Origin: an uncultured Cryomorphaceae bacterium
Lineage (GTDB): Bacteria; Bacteroidota; Bacteroidia; Flavobacteriales; Schleiferiaceae
DNA length: 64,000 nt
Direction of reading: 5' to 3'
Assembly (NCBI GenBank): GCA_902614915.1
Contig: CACMMX010000006.1
Location: forward strand, 1-64,000
Part shown: piece by piece, positions 17,535 to 26,595 of the stretch
How the letters are laid out: every line of letters starts with the position of its first letter
Position numbering within the stretch: the first letter of the stretch is position 1
Notes under the pieces: generated by a model
Databases searched by the model: none
Told to the model about the DNA's origin: nothing
Seen by the model: only the letters and a program-made list of their open reading frames with translations
Made by a program: the position numbers and the translations under genes

Positions 17535-19256
17535 TTAGATGAACCAGCTTTCTATTACCTCTAGTGATAAAGCAGCAACCTCTAATTTATTCTTTTTACG
17601 ATAGCCGTTTAGCTTTTGATGCAAGGCTGCCGGTTTGTTGTCGCGCAACGCCTCTACAGTATGGAATCCAGCTTGAGCTATATGGTGTGACCATTCTGCT
17701 GGCACGCCTACAGTTTGGAACTCTTCTGGACTAGCAACGGTATCAAACTTTTCAGGGCGCATTTGAGGGAAGAATAACACTTCTTGTATACTGTCTTGAT
17801 TGGTTAGCATCATGGTAAGCCTGTCAATACCAATACCTAGCCCAGAAGTAGGGGGCATCCCATATTCTAGTGCACGGACGAAGTCTTGGTCAATAAACAT
17901 TGCTTCGTCATCTCCTTTTTCTGACAGTTTCAGCTGGTCCTCAAAACGCTCAAGCTGATCAATAGGGTCGTTAAGTTCTGAATAAGCATTTGCCAATTCT
18001 TTGCCATTAACCAAGAGTTCAAATCGCTCCGTAAGCTGTGGGTCTTCTCTGTGCTTTTTGGAAAGAGGAGACATCTCTACAGGATAATCAATGATGTAGG
18101 TAGGTTGAACATAATGATGTTCGCACTTTTCCCCAAAAATCTTATCTATAAGCTTGCCTTTACCCATGGTTTTATCCACATCAAGACCGATAGATTTTGC
18201 CGCGTCTTGTACTTCAACCTCAGTCTTGCCGTTGAGGTCAAGCCCAGTATGTTCCTTAATAGCCTCAAGGATAGGCACTCGAGCATACGGCGCTTTAAAG
18301 TCTACAAATTTGTCTCCAATAACGGCTTGTGTTGTGCCGTTTACCGCTTTTGCAACTTCTTCTAGCATATTCTCCACAAACCTCATCATCCAATGGTAAT
18401 CCTTGTAGGCTACGTAGATTTCCATTACTGTAAATTCTGGATTGTGTGTTTTGTCCATTCCTTCGTTACGGAAGTCTTTTGCAAACTCATACACTCCTTC
18501 AAAGCCTCCAACGATTAGTCGTTTTAAATACAGTTCGTTGGCAATCCGCAAGTATAACGGCACGTCTAACGCATTGTGGTGCGTGACAAATGGGCGAGCA
18601 GCAGCACCGCCGGGAATGGGTTGTAGGATAGGTGTCTCTACTTCCATGTAGCCTGCATCATCAAAAATCTGACGCATGGTGCTAATCACTTTATTTCTTT
18701 TTCGGAATATCTCTTTTACATCCGGATTGACCACAAGATCAACGTAGCGTTGGCGGTAACGAATTTCAGGGTCGGTTAACTGATCGTACACATTTCCATC
18801 GGCATCTTTTTTTACCACAGGAAGTGGGCGTAGGCTTTTTGAAAGCACAACCAACTCCTTTACATGTAGGCTCATTTCTCCGGTCTGCGTAATGAACATA
18901 TGTCCTTCTACTCCAATAAAGTCACCGATATCAAGGAGTTTTTTAAAGACCTCGTTGTATATGGTTTTGTCCTCACCGGGACAGATCTCATCGCGGTTTA
19001 CGTAAATCTGCATTTCGCCAGTAGAGTCTGCCAACACAGCAAAAGAAGCCTTGCCCATGATGCGTTTAGTCATCAAGCGACCAGCGATTCGTACCGATTC
19101 AAAGCCAGTAGCGCCCTCTTTATAGTGAGCGGACAATTCTTGGGCTTTGTGTGAAACTGCGTATTCAGCGGCCGGGTACGGATCAATACCTAAAGCTTTC
19201 ATTTTGCTTAGGGACTCTCGTCTAAGTACCTCCTGTTCAGATAATAGTCTTGCCAT
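17535..19256 (-). CDS. lysS: Lysyl-tRNA synthetase, class II, with C-terminal extension
   Basis: Charges tRNA-Lys. An N-terminal OB-fold anticodon-binding domain (about residues 55-165) is followed by the class II catalytic core, with motif 2 FRNEGMDKTHNPEFT and motif 3 GLGIGIDRLTM. At 573 residues it is about 70 longer than E. coli LysRS. The extra C-terminus after the usual end (PQMRPEK) contains GVPAEWSHHIAQAGFHTVEA, which resembles a helix-hairpin-helix-like extension seen in Bacteroidota LysRS. A promoter element lies 25 bases upstream. It leads the lysS, membrane protein, mutS2 gene string. Confidence 0.96.
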   Translation of the reverse strand: MARLLSEQEVLRRESLSKMKALGIDPYPAAEYAVSHKAQELSAHYKEGATGFESVRIAGRLMTKRIMGKASFAVLADSTGEMQIYVNRDEICPGEDKTIYNEVFKKLLDIGDFIGVEGHMFITQTGEMSLHVKELVVLSKSLRPLPVVKKDADGNVYDQLTDPEIRYRQRYVDLVVNPDVKEIFRKRNKVISTMRQIFDDAGYMEVETPILQPIPGGAAARPFVTHHNALDVPLYLRIANELYLKRLIVGGFEGVYEFAKDFRNEGMDKTHNPEFTVMEIYVAYKDYHWMMRFVENMLEEVAKAVNGTTQAVIGDKFVDFKAPYARVPILEAIKEHTGLDLNGKTEVEVQDAAKSIGLDVDKTMGKGKLIDKIFGEKCEHHYVQPTYIIDYPVEMSPLSKKHREDPQLTERFELLVNGKELANAYSELNDPIDQLERFEDQLKLSEKGDDEAMFIDQDFVRALEYGMPPTSGLGIGIDRLTMMLTNQDSIQEVLFFPQMRPEKFDTVASPEEFQTVGVPAEWSHHIAQAGFHTVEALRDNKPAALHQKLNGYRKKNKLEVAALSLEVIESWFI

Positions 19257-19280
19257 GTTGCTTGATGAATATTAAGGCCA

Positions 19281-19288
19281 CAAAGATA
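19281..19288 (-). promoter_or_regulatory. -7 promoter element for lysS
   Basis: TATCTTTG on the minus strand matches TAnnTTTG, placed 25-32 bases before the lysS ATG, which gives a short leader. A clear TTTG at the -33 distance is not seen, so the call rests on one element. Confidence 0.5.
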
Positions 19289-19312
19289 ATTGGCTTTTAG
19301 TAGCTTAGCGGT

Positions 19313-19849
19313 ATGCTTTGTAGCCGAATTTACCTACTTATCATTTTTCTGTTCGTAATGAGCGCAGCGCATGCGCAACCGTATTGGCAACAGGGTACCA
19401 AAACGGCCTACGGTTCTGCGTCCACAAACCTAGAGGGCCTTGCCTCCGGTTTAACCAACGCAGGGGCTAATATTTGTGTTGGATACGGAAATCTTTTTAC
19501 AGACAAAATTGCCTATGGAATAGACTTTTGCGCTTATTGGGCGCCGCTTACAGGTGGTTATGTAGGCAGGGCACGGCTTCAGAAGTTGGCCTACGGTTCT
19601 TCAGTAACCAAGTCGTCAGTTTGGCTTGGCGCTTTTGTGGAATATGAGCAAAACTTAAATATGACGATCACTGGAGATACGTTTGGTTCTGTTAACCAAG
19701 GCATAGGTGTTGGGGCTCAATACACCTATTGGCTAACGGCCAATACGGGAATCTATTTTTGGCCTCAAATCTCTAGAACAAACGGTGGGCCTAGCGGTCT
19801 GTGGGATTTTCAATTAATTGCTCCGGTTGGTGTTCAAGTCGCGTGGTAA
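19313..19849 (+). CDS. Hypothetical exported protein, likely small outer-membrane barrel
   Basis: Unrecognised 178-residue protein with a clear Sec signal peptide (hydrophobic core at residues 6-16, cleavage probably after AHA at 19-21). The mature part is rich in Gly, Tyr, Trp and Thr in alternating patterns, and it ends with QVAW, typical of beta-barrel outer-membrane proteins. It is two bases upstream of the lipB start and transcribed with it, although a functional link is not obvious. Confidence 0.7.
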   Translation: MLCSRIYLLIIFLFVMSAAHAQPYWQQGTKTAYGSASTNLEGLASGLTNAGANICVGYGNLFTDKIAYGIDFCAYWAPLTGGYVGRARLQKLAYGSSVTKSSVWLGAFVEYEQNLNMTITGDTFGSVNQGIGVGAQYTYWLTANTGIYFWPQISRTNGGPSGLWDFQLIAPVGVQVAW

Positions 19850-19851
19850 AA

Positions 19852-20568
19852 ATGAGAAAGGTTGAATTTGAAGATATAGGCCTGGTTTCTTATGGTAAAG
19901 CATGGGATTTTCAAACGGAGATATTTACCAAAACGGTAGATTTGAAATTGGCAAATCGTAAAAACCCAGAGCGCGCAACAGAAACCAGAGACCACTTCCT
20001 TTTTGTGGAACATCCTCCAGTTTTCACGTTGGGAAAAAGCGGTAAAAAAGAACACCTGCTTGTAGATGAAGAACAATTGAAGAAGGACGGCTTTGAGTAC
20101 TTCCCTGTAAATAGAGGAGGTGACATCACCTATCACGGGCCGGGTCAGGTAGTGGGTTATCCAATTATAGACCTTGACTATTACTTTACAGACATACACA
20201 AATACTTGCGGTACCTGGAAGAAGTCATTATATCTACCCTTAGTGATTATGGTCTTAAAACAGGCAGGATTGATGGCGAGACCGGTGTTTGGATGGATGA
20301 AGGAACTCCATTTGTTCGTAAGCTTTGTGCTATGGGTGTCAAAGCTTCTAGATGGACCACAATGCATGGCTTTGCGCTAAATGTGAATGTAAATTTGAGC
20401 CACTTTGATTATATCGTACCTTGTGGGATATCTGATAAAAAGGTTACCTCTTTGAACGTGGAATTAGGCAGAGATGTAGATCTTAATGAGGTAAAAGACA
20501 AGATTAAATTTTATTTTCAAAAGCAGTTTAACTGCGCATTCATTCCTGCTAAGTACCTATTCAAATGA
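19852..20568 (+). CDS. lipB: Lipoyl(octanoyl) transferase
   Basis: Transfers octanoate from acyl carrier protein to lipoyl domains, the first step of protein lipoylation; cytosolic. The ATG at 19852 is chosen because it starts two bases after the preceding stop and gives the standard 238 residues; the longer frame from 19801 would overlap the previous gene. The RGGDITYHGPGQ motif, the KLCAMGVK segment with the catalytic lysine, and the active-site Cys191 in VPCGI are all present. The stop overlaps the next start (ATGA). Confidence 0.95.
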   Translation: MRKVEFEDIGLVSYGKAWDFQTEIFTKTVDLKLANRKNPERATETRDHFLFVEHPPVFTLGKSGKKEHLLVDEEQLKKDGFEYFPVNRGGDITYHGPGQVVGYPIIDLDYYFTDIHKYLRYLEEVIISTLSDYGLKTGRIDGETGVWMDEGTPFVRKLCAMGVKASRWTTMHGFALNVNVNLSHFDYIVPCGISDKKVTSLNVELGRDVDLNEVKDKIKFYFQKQFNCAFIPAKYLFK

Positions 20569-21695
20569 AGAGTCTAAAAAGAGTTGTTGTCATAATAGCT
20601 GTGCTTTTTGTAGCGGTAAAGCTGTCTCCTTACGAGTATTTGATCAAAGGGGTTAAACATACCTATCTCAAAGGATATACGACTGCTCACCTTTACGATC
20701 GCAAGTATTTTGACCAGCGTGAAATACCTGCAACTCTCCCTAAAAAACTTCCTGTTTCTGATTCAATATCTCTTTCTGTTGATGATGAATTAAGAGCTTT
20801 GTTAGAGAGAACAGGCACTAAAGGCTTATTGGTGCTTCAAAAAGATGAGCTTGTATTTGAAGAATATTGGGACGAGCACGATACGGCGACCATTTCAAAC
20901 GGTTTTTCTTGTGCAAAGTCGGTCATTATATTGCTCACACAAATTGCAATTCAAGACGGCTACATAGCCTCTTGGGACGATCCAGTGACTGATTATATTC
21001 GGGAATATAAAATCCCAAAGGGTGTTGCTACCCCAACCTTGCGCCACCTTAGCAATATGACTGCGGGTCTTCACTTTGACGAAAACTATAAAAACCCATT
21101 TAACAAAACTGCCAAACTGTATTATGGCGATGATATAGTTGAAACGACTTTAAATATTTCTCCGGGTAAATATAAAACAGGTACGCAATGGGAATACCAA
21201 AGTGCTTGTACGCAACTACTTACCATCGCTCTGTCGCGAGCTGTCGGAGAAAGCATTTCCTCTTTCGCTAATCGCGAATTGTTTGCTAAGGTGGGTTTTG
21301 AGGTTCCTGCTACCTGGCATCTTGATCGTGCAGGTGGGCTTGAACTTGGATTCTGCTGTTTGAACGCAGCGATACGTGATTTTGCTAAATTAGGTATGCT
21401 CGTGAATAATGACGGGTATATTGATTCAAATTCCATTATTGATTCAGGTTTTATACGCGACGCTCAAATAGGTTACAATACCCCATACTATGGTCAAAGT
21501 TTTTGGATTTACCCTGAGGTTGAGGCACGTAATTCTGCTTTCCGCGGGTTTAACGGACAATTAATTATTGTCCTTCCAGACGATGACATGATTATTATAC
21601 GCGTAGGAGAAAAAGCCGGAGAACGATACGAACATGATTTTAGATCAATAGGCCGAGCGCTAATTAAACAGGCTGAGCGCTGGAATGCGAATTAA
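20565..21695 (+). CDS. Serine hydrolase, class C beta-lactamase family, membrane-anchored
   Basis: Beta-lactamase/transpeptidase-like hydrolase (Pfam Beta-lactamase family) of 376 residues. An N-terminal hydrophobic segment at about residues 5-22 would anchor or export it to the periplasm. The catalytic S-x-x-K is S115-C-A-K118, and a tyrosine-containing second motif is seen in YQSACTQ. A third HxG/KTG-like motif near the end (FRGFNGQLI) is less clear. Such enzymes act as esterases, D-aminopeptidases or beta-lactamases, and the substrate cannot be assigned. It overlaps lipB by four bases and is followed five bases later by the ABC ATPase gene, so the three genes are one transcript. Confidence 0.88.
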   Translation: MKSLKRVVVIIAVLFVAVKLSPYEYLIKGVKHTYLKGYTTAHLYDRKYFDQREIPATLPKKLPVSDSISLSVDDELRALLERTGTKGLLVLQKDELVFEEYWDEHDTATISNGFSCAKSVIILLTQIAIQDGYIASWDDPVTDYIREYKIPKGVATPTLRHLSNMTAGLHFDENYKNPFNKTAKLYYGDDIVETTLNISPGKYKTGTQWEYQSACTQLLTIALSRAVGESISSFANRELFAKVGFEVPATWHLDRAGGLELGFCCLNAAIRDFAKLGMLVNNDGYIDSNSIIDSGFIRDAQIGYNTPYYGQSFWIYPEVEARNSAFRGFNGQLIIVLPDDDMIIIRVGEKAGERYEHDFRSIGRALIKQAERWNAN

Positions 21696-21700
21696 TAACT

Positions 21701-23224
21701 ATGCTTGATTTGCTCCTAGATATTGAAGGGTTAAACATTTTTTTTGGAAAAGAGTGTGTGCTCTCAAATTTTGAATTACGAATTAACAAGGGCGAAATTG
21801 TTTCTGTTGTTGGGGAAAGTGGCTCAGGTAAGTCAGTTAGCGCGTTAATGAGCATGGGTTTACTGAGCGAATCGGCATCTGTGTCTTCAACAAGTGCATT
21901 CGTATTGGGAAACAGTATAGACGAACTAACACCTGCACAGTGGCGAAAGATTAGAGGCAAGGAAATCGCAATGATTTTCCAAGATCCAATGACAGCTCTT
22001 CATCCTACTATGCGCATAGGAAAACAGATGGAGGAAGTTTTGGAAGTTCATACAGATATGAATTCGGTGCAACGAAAAGCTCGTATTGAAGAGGCTTTAG
22101 ACGAGGTAGAAATTAAGGATGCTTTATGGTCGACCAAAAAATATCCACATGAATTGAGTGGTGGTCAGCGTCAACGGGTAGTAATTGCAATGGCAATGCT
22201 CTTGGAGCCCAAATTAATTATTGCTGATGAGCCAACAACAGCATTAGACAAGCAGGTTGAAGGTGTTGTCTTAAATCTTTTGAGCGATTTAGTAAGAAAA
22301 AAGAGTTGCGCTTTATGGTTTATCTCTCACGACTTAGAGTTGGTCGCTAATTTTTCTGATAGGGTTGTTGTTTTGTATCAGGGAAAAACAGTAGAGACAG
22401 GAAAAGCTAAAAGGGTGTTTAATAACCCTCAACATCCCTACACAAAAGGGCTTCTTGCCTGCAGGCCCCCAAAGAAAGGGCGGCCATTTCCCTTACCTGT
22501 ATTGAATGACTTTCTTAGAAAAGGTAAAGCGCCAAAAACTTTTGATTTAGCTCAGACAACAAATGGAGAAACAGCGCTTGAAATCCGTGGATTGAGTATA
22601 GGATATAACGAAAAAAGAGGTCTGAAAACAAGAAAAAAATGGGTCGTAGAAAATGTGGACATAACCCTTCAGATTGGTGAAACCCTTGGCCTAATAGGTC
22701 CGTCGGGTAGCGGTAAAAGTAGTATTGGTCGGTCCGTAGTAGATTTAGTGCCTTCCGAGTATTCGATAAGGAATTACAACGGTAATAAAAACCATATTCA
22801 ATTCATATTTCAAGATCCTTCTTCTGCATTGAACCGGTGTCATTCTGTAGGCCAAATTTTAGATAACGTTTTATTGCTTCATGAGCCGAAATTATCTTTA
22901 AAGGAAAGAAAAAAACGAGCGAGTGAATTGCTGAAAGAAGTGGGTTTGCGTGAATCAGATGTATCAAAGAAACCTCTAGACTTCTCTGGGGGTCAACGCC
23001 AACGTATTGGCATAGCAAGAGCTTTAGCGGCAAATCCTAAGGTGCTCATTTGTGATGAAAGCGTGAGTGCCCTGGATGTAAGCGTTCAAGCTCAAGTCTT
23101 AAACTTGCTGAATAAAATAAAAATAGATCGGGGCTTAAGTATGATTTTTATTTCCCACGACCCCAATGTAATTCGTTACATGTGTGACCGCGTGCAGCAT
23201 CTCTCGGTACCCCAGAAAGTCTAA
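21701..23224 (+). CDS. Fused double ABC ATPase of oligopeptide/nickel transporter type (DppD-DppF-like)
   Basis: Single polypeptide of 507 residues with two complete nucleotide-binding domains of the peptide/nickel importer family. Domain 1 (about 5-255) has Walker A GESGSGKS, signature LSGGQRQR and Walker B LIIADEP, followed by the SHDLE H-loop. It then has the oligopeptide-transporter C-terminal segment HPYTKGLL. Domain 2 (about 285-505) has GPSGSGKS, DFSGGQRQR and VLICDES. All catalytic residues look intact. No permease or binding-protein genes lie beside it, so its partners must be encoded elsewhere. The gene is the last of the lipB transcript and faces the small gene at 23300. Confidence 0.93.
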   Translation: MLDLLLDIEGLNIFFGKECVLSNFELRINKGEIVSVVGESGSGKSVSALMSMGLLSESASVSSTSAFVLGNSIDELTPAQWRKIRGKEIAMIFQDPMTALHPTMRIGKQMEEVLEVHTDMNSVQRKARIEEALDEVEIKDALWSTKKYPHELSGGQRQRVVIAMAMLLEPKLIIADEPTTALDKQVEGVVLNLLSDLVRKKSCALWFISHDLELVANFSDRVVVLYQGKTVETGKAKRVFNNPQHPYTKGLLACRPPKKGRPFPLPVLNDFLRKGKAPKTFDLAQTTNGETALEIRGLSIGYNEKRGLKTRKKWVVENVDITLQIGETLGLIGPSGSGKSSIGRSVVDLVPSEYSIRNYNGNKNHIQFIFQDPSSALNRCHSVGQILDNVLLLHEPKLSLKERKKRASELLKEVGLRESDVSKKPLDFSGGQRQRIGIARALAANPKVLICDESVSALDVSVQAQVLNLLNKIKIDRGLSMIFISHDPNVIRYMCDRVQHLSVPQKV

Positions 23225-23299
23225 TTATCGCATTTTCCATGTCTTCGTATTGACGTTTACTCAACCAAGAGATAACATTCAAGCAAAATGCAACCATAT

Positions 23300-23554
23300 C
23301 TAATTGATTGCTCCAAGAACACGTTTTATAAAACCATTTAGCGCTTCTTTTTTGGCGGTTCCGGATAAAATTTCTTTCTGTACTTCAACAGCTCCATATA
23401 AGTTAGAAACAAGCTCTCCAATAACCTCCATTTCTTCATCTTTTAGGGTGGGCAAATCTGCTAAAGATTCCAATACCTCAATTGTTTCATGGAGGTAGTC
23501 AATATCGTTCTTTTCGATGAAATCAACGAAATGTTTTATAAATGGGATTTTCAT
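23300..23554 (-). CDS. Small conserved acidic protein (probably DUF6952)
   Basis: An 84-residue cytosolic protein, mostly helical by composition, with the pattern FIxxND-ETIEVLESL-DEEMEVIGELVSNLYGA and a C-terminal KKEALNGFIKRVLG. This resembles the DUF6952 family of Flavobacteriia, where homologues often accompany peroxiredoxin and thioredoxin genes; neither is present here. Family membership is from memory of the motif pattern and therefore tentative. No function is known. Confidence 0.7.
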   Translation of the reverse strand: MKIPFIKHFVDFIEKNDIDYLHETIEVLESLADLPTLKDEEMEVIGELVSNLYGAVEVQKEILSGTAKKEALNGFIKRVLGAIN

Positions 23555-23763
23555 AAACTAAAGTTTGATTAAAAATAATGAGTCGCATCATAACATCAAT
23601 GTAGCATTAATTGATTTTGACAATTATCAAACTATTCAAAGCTATGATTTAAACAATAAGTTGAACGGCTATATTTTTTGGTTAAAAATAGATGAGTTGT
23701 TGTTATAATATTTAATCGTATTATGGGGTAGCCTGTGTACCTTAGACTGAAAATAAGTATAGT

Positions 23764-26535
23764 ATGAAATTTTGCCAGATAAAGAGAGGGAGTCTTTTGA
23801 TATTATTCGTTTTTATTGTGCAATTCCTTAATGCGCAAATACTTAATATCACTCCAGCTTTTCCTTCACAGAATGATACGGTTACAATCATTTATGACGC
23901 ATCTGAGGGTAACGGATCTTTAGTTGGCTACGTACCTATTTATGCGCATGCAGGATTGATAACGAATCAAAGCACGTCTCCGACCGATTGGAAACATGTC
24001 CAAGGGAATTGGGGAACGGCAGACCCCAAAGTTTTTATGACTCCACTAGGCAACAACCGACATAAATTGGAGTTCCATATGCCAACGTTCTATGGTTTTG
24101 GTGCTGCTGTATCTGTCCAAAAAATGGCATTTGTTTTTAGAAACGCGAGCGGAACGGTAGTTGGCCGGTCTTCAGATGGATCAGATATTTACTACGATGT
24201 TTATCCTGCTAATTCTGGATTGTTGGCTCAGTTTTTAAAACCAGAAAATACAGTTTTAATTGCTCCAACGGATTCTTTAGAGTGTATTATCGCTGCCTCC
24301 AAATTCTGCGAGATGAAGGTTTATGATAATGGTAACTTAGTCTTTCAAGACTCTTCAAAGCAACAGACGTTTTATTTAGGTGACACTACACCAGGGTTAC
24401 ACACAGTGGTTCTTGAAGCAAGTAATTCGGTGGGTAGTGTTTTTGATACCATATACTATGCAGTTGAACCTCCTTTAGACGTGGCCTCTTTACCTGGTGG
24501 AATGGAGATGGGCCTTACGGAACTTAACGATACAACGGTGTTTTTTAAGCTTTATGCGCCCGGTAAAAACAGGGTTTATGTTTTAACATCACTAAACGAT
24601 TACTTGCCTGAATCTCAAAACGCTATGATTAGAACCCCTGGAGGGGCTTGGTGGTTTAAAGAATTCACTGTTCCTGCTGGCCAGCCGTTTTCTTATCAAT
24701 ACTTGATAAATGGTAATTTAAGAGTGGCAGACCCGTTTTCAACACAAATATTAGATCCTTGGAATGATGGTTATATTTCGTCATCCACCTACCCTAATTT
24801 ACCCCCTTATCCTGCAGGTAAGACAACAGGAAACGTTTCTTTGTATCAAACCGCAAAACCACCTTATCAATGGAAAAATAGTACTTTCCAAGCACCTAAT
24901 AAAGAAGACCTCATAATCTATGAATTACTTCTTAGAGATTTTGTAACCTCTAGAAACTACCAAACACTTATTGACACCCTTGATTATATTTCAAGATTGG
25001 GTATTAACGCGATTGAGTTGATGCCAAATTCCGAGTTTGAAGGTAATCTTTCTTGGGGCTATAATACATCTTTTCATATGGCGCTAGACAAATATTATGG
25101 AACGCCAGATAAATTTAAGGAGTTCGTAGACAGTTGTCATTCGAGAGGAATAGCGGTAATTACAGACCAAGTGTTCAATCACGCCTATGGTCAGAACCCG
25201 ATAGCTCAAATGTGGTGGGATAGCCCGAATAATCGGCCTGCCGCAAACAACCCCTATATGAATCAGAACTGCCCGCATCCACCAAATTGTTGGGGAAACG
25301 ACTTTAATCACTACGTACAACCAACTAGGGATTATATGGACAGAATCAATACGTACTGGATTGAAGAATTTAAGATTGATGGTATTCGATTTGATTTTAC
25401 AAAAGGATTCACTAATAATTCCAACGCAGACAATTACGATGCCGGACGGATTGCAGAGTTGAAGCGATTAGCAAATCAATTGTGGTCTGTAGACAATGAT
25501 TTTTATGTTATTCTCGAGCATTGGGGGCCGAATAACGAGGAGAAAGAACTAAGCGATCATGGTATGTTACTTTGGGGGAACGCGGTGCACCAATATCATG
25601 AGGCTGCTATGGGATACACTGCAGATAGCGATTTTAAATGGGGTGTTTACAAAGAAAGAGGCTGGAGCAATAAACACTTAATTACCTATTCAGAAAGTCA
25701 CGATGAAGAAAGGTCTGCTTATAAGATTAAGACTTTTGGAAATTCTAGTGGTGGGTACAATACCACTAACCTGGCAACTATGGTGGACCGTAAAATTTTA
25801 ACTAATGCGTTCCTCTTCACTATACCCGGTCCTAAAATGACCTATATGTTTGAAGAATTGGGCTATGATAAATCCATTAATGACCCCTGTAGAATATGTG
25901 AAAAGTCTATACTTTGGTCGTATTATGCCAATTCACATCGCCACAGACTGTATAGGTATACAGCGGCATTGATTAATATGCGTAATAAATATGGGGTGTT
26001 TAAGACAAATAATTTTACCTATGCGTTTAATGGAGGTTCAAAACGAATAAACCTCAGCGTTCAAGATACCAATGCCACTGTGGTGGGTAATTTCAGGGTA
26101 ACCCCTGGAGACGTTTATCCCAATTTTCAGCATACAGGAACTTGGTATGACTTTTTTACTGGTGACAGCATAGTGGTAACAAACACAACTGCACCTTTGT
26201 GGTATCAGCCAGGGGAGTGGCATGTGTATACAGACGTAAATCTCGGTAAAGCATCGATGATTGGTTTGGACGAAATCACCGGTTTAGAATCTAAAACAGT
26301 AATCTTTCCTAACCCAAGCAATGGAATAGTAAACCTTCTAGTTGATTCAGAAGAAGAAGTAGCAGTAAATTATAGTCTTTATGATTCAATGGGCCGTGAG
26401 GTAAAGAAGGGCTGTTATATTGCCTCGAAACATGGGACAGAAGCCTTGATGCTGAATCAGTTCCCTTCAGGGGTATATGTTTTAAAAGTGCAGTATGGGT
26501 TAGAAGTCCACATAGAACGTATTATGATCGAATAG
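23764..26535 (+). CDS. Secreted GH13 alpha-amylase-family enzyme with T9SS sorting domain
   Basis: Extracellular or surface glycoside hydrolase of 923 residues acting on alpha-glucans. A signal peptide (1-24) is followed by beta-rich modules, including a CBM48-like segment around 245-340. The GH13 barrel then follows, with region I DQVFNH (D468, H473), the nucleophile D544 in IRFDF, the acid/base E585 in ILEHWG and the transition-state H646-D647 in SHDE: a complete catalytic set. From about residue 840 a type A T9SS C-terminal domain begins (VIFPNPSNG, LYDSMGREV, FPSGVYVLKV), which directs it through the type IX system. No SusC/SusD pair is adjacent. The gene is isolated. Confidence 0.93.
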   Translation: MKFCQIKRGSLLILFVFIVQFLNAQILNITPAFPSQNDTVTIIYDASEGNGSLVGYVPIYAHAGLITNQSTSPTDWKHVQGNWGTADPKVFMTPLGNNRHKLEFHMPTFYGFGAAVSVQKMAFVFRNASGTVVGRSSDGSDIYYDVYPANSGLLAQFLKPENTVLIAPTDSLECIIAASKFCEMKVYDNGNLVFQDSSKQQTFYLGDTTPGLHTVVLEASNSVGSVFDTIYYAVEPPLDVASLPGGMEMGLTELNDTTVFFKLYAPGKNRVYVLTSLNDYLPESQNAMIRTPGGAWWFKEFTVPAGQPFSYQYLINGNLRVADPFSTQILDPWNDGYISSSTYPNLPPYPAGKTTGNVSLYQTAKPPYQWKNSTFQAPNKEDLIIYELLLRDFVTSRNYQTLIDTLDYISRLGINAIELMPNSEFEGNLSWGYNTSFHMALDKYYGTPDKFKEFVDSCHSRGIAVITDQVFNHAYGQNPIAQMWWDSPNNRPAANNPYMNQNCPHPPNCWGNDFNHYVQPTRDYMDRINTYWIEEFKIDGIRFDFTKGFTNNSNADNYDAGRIAELKRLANQLWSVDNDFYVILEHWGPNNEEKELSDHGMLLWGNAVHQYHEAAMGYTADSDFKWGVYKERGWSNKHLITYSESHDEERSAYKIKTFGNSSGGYNTTNLATMVDRKILTNAFLFTIPGPKMTYMFEELGYDKSINDPCRICEKSILWSYYANSHRHRLYRYTAALINMRNKYGVFKTNNFTYAFNGGSKRINLSVQDTNATVVGNFRVTPGDVYPNFQHTGTWYDFFTGDSIVVTNTTAPLWYQPGEWHVYTDVNLGKASMIGLDEITGLESKTVIFPNPSNGIVNLLVDSEEEVAVNYSLYDSMGREVKKGCYIASKHGTEALMLNQFPSGVYVLKVQYGLEVHIERIMIE

Positions 26536-26595
26536 CTTCAGGCCTAGAAGTTATTGTGACCAACTTCCTTATGCTGTTTCATAGTCTTGGTTTTT

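Noticed and set aside
19801..19851. Longer N-terminus for LipB from 19801
   Set aside because: It would overlap the preceding exported-protein gene and adds residues without family similarity; the ATG at 19852 gives the standard length.
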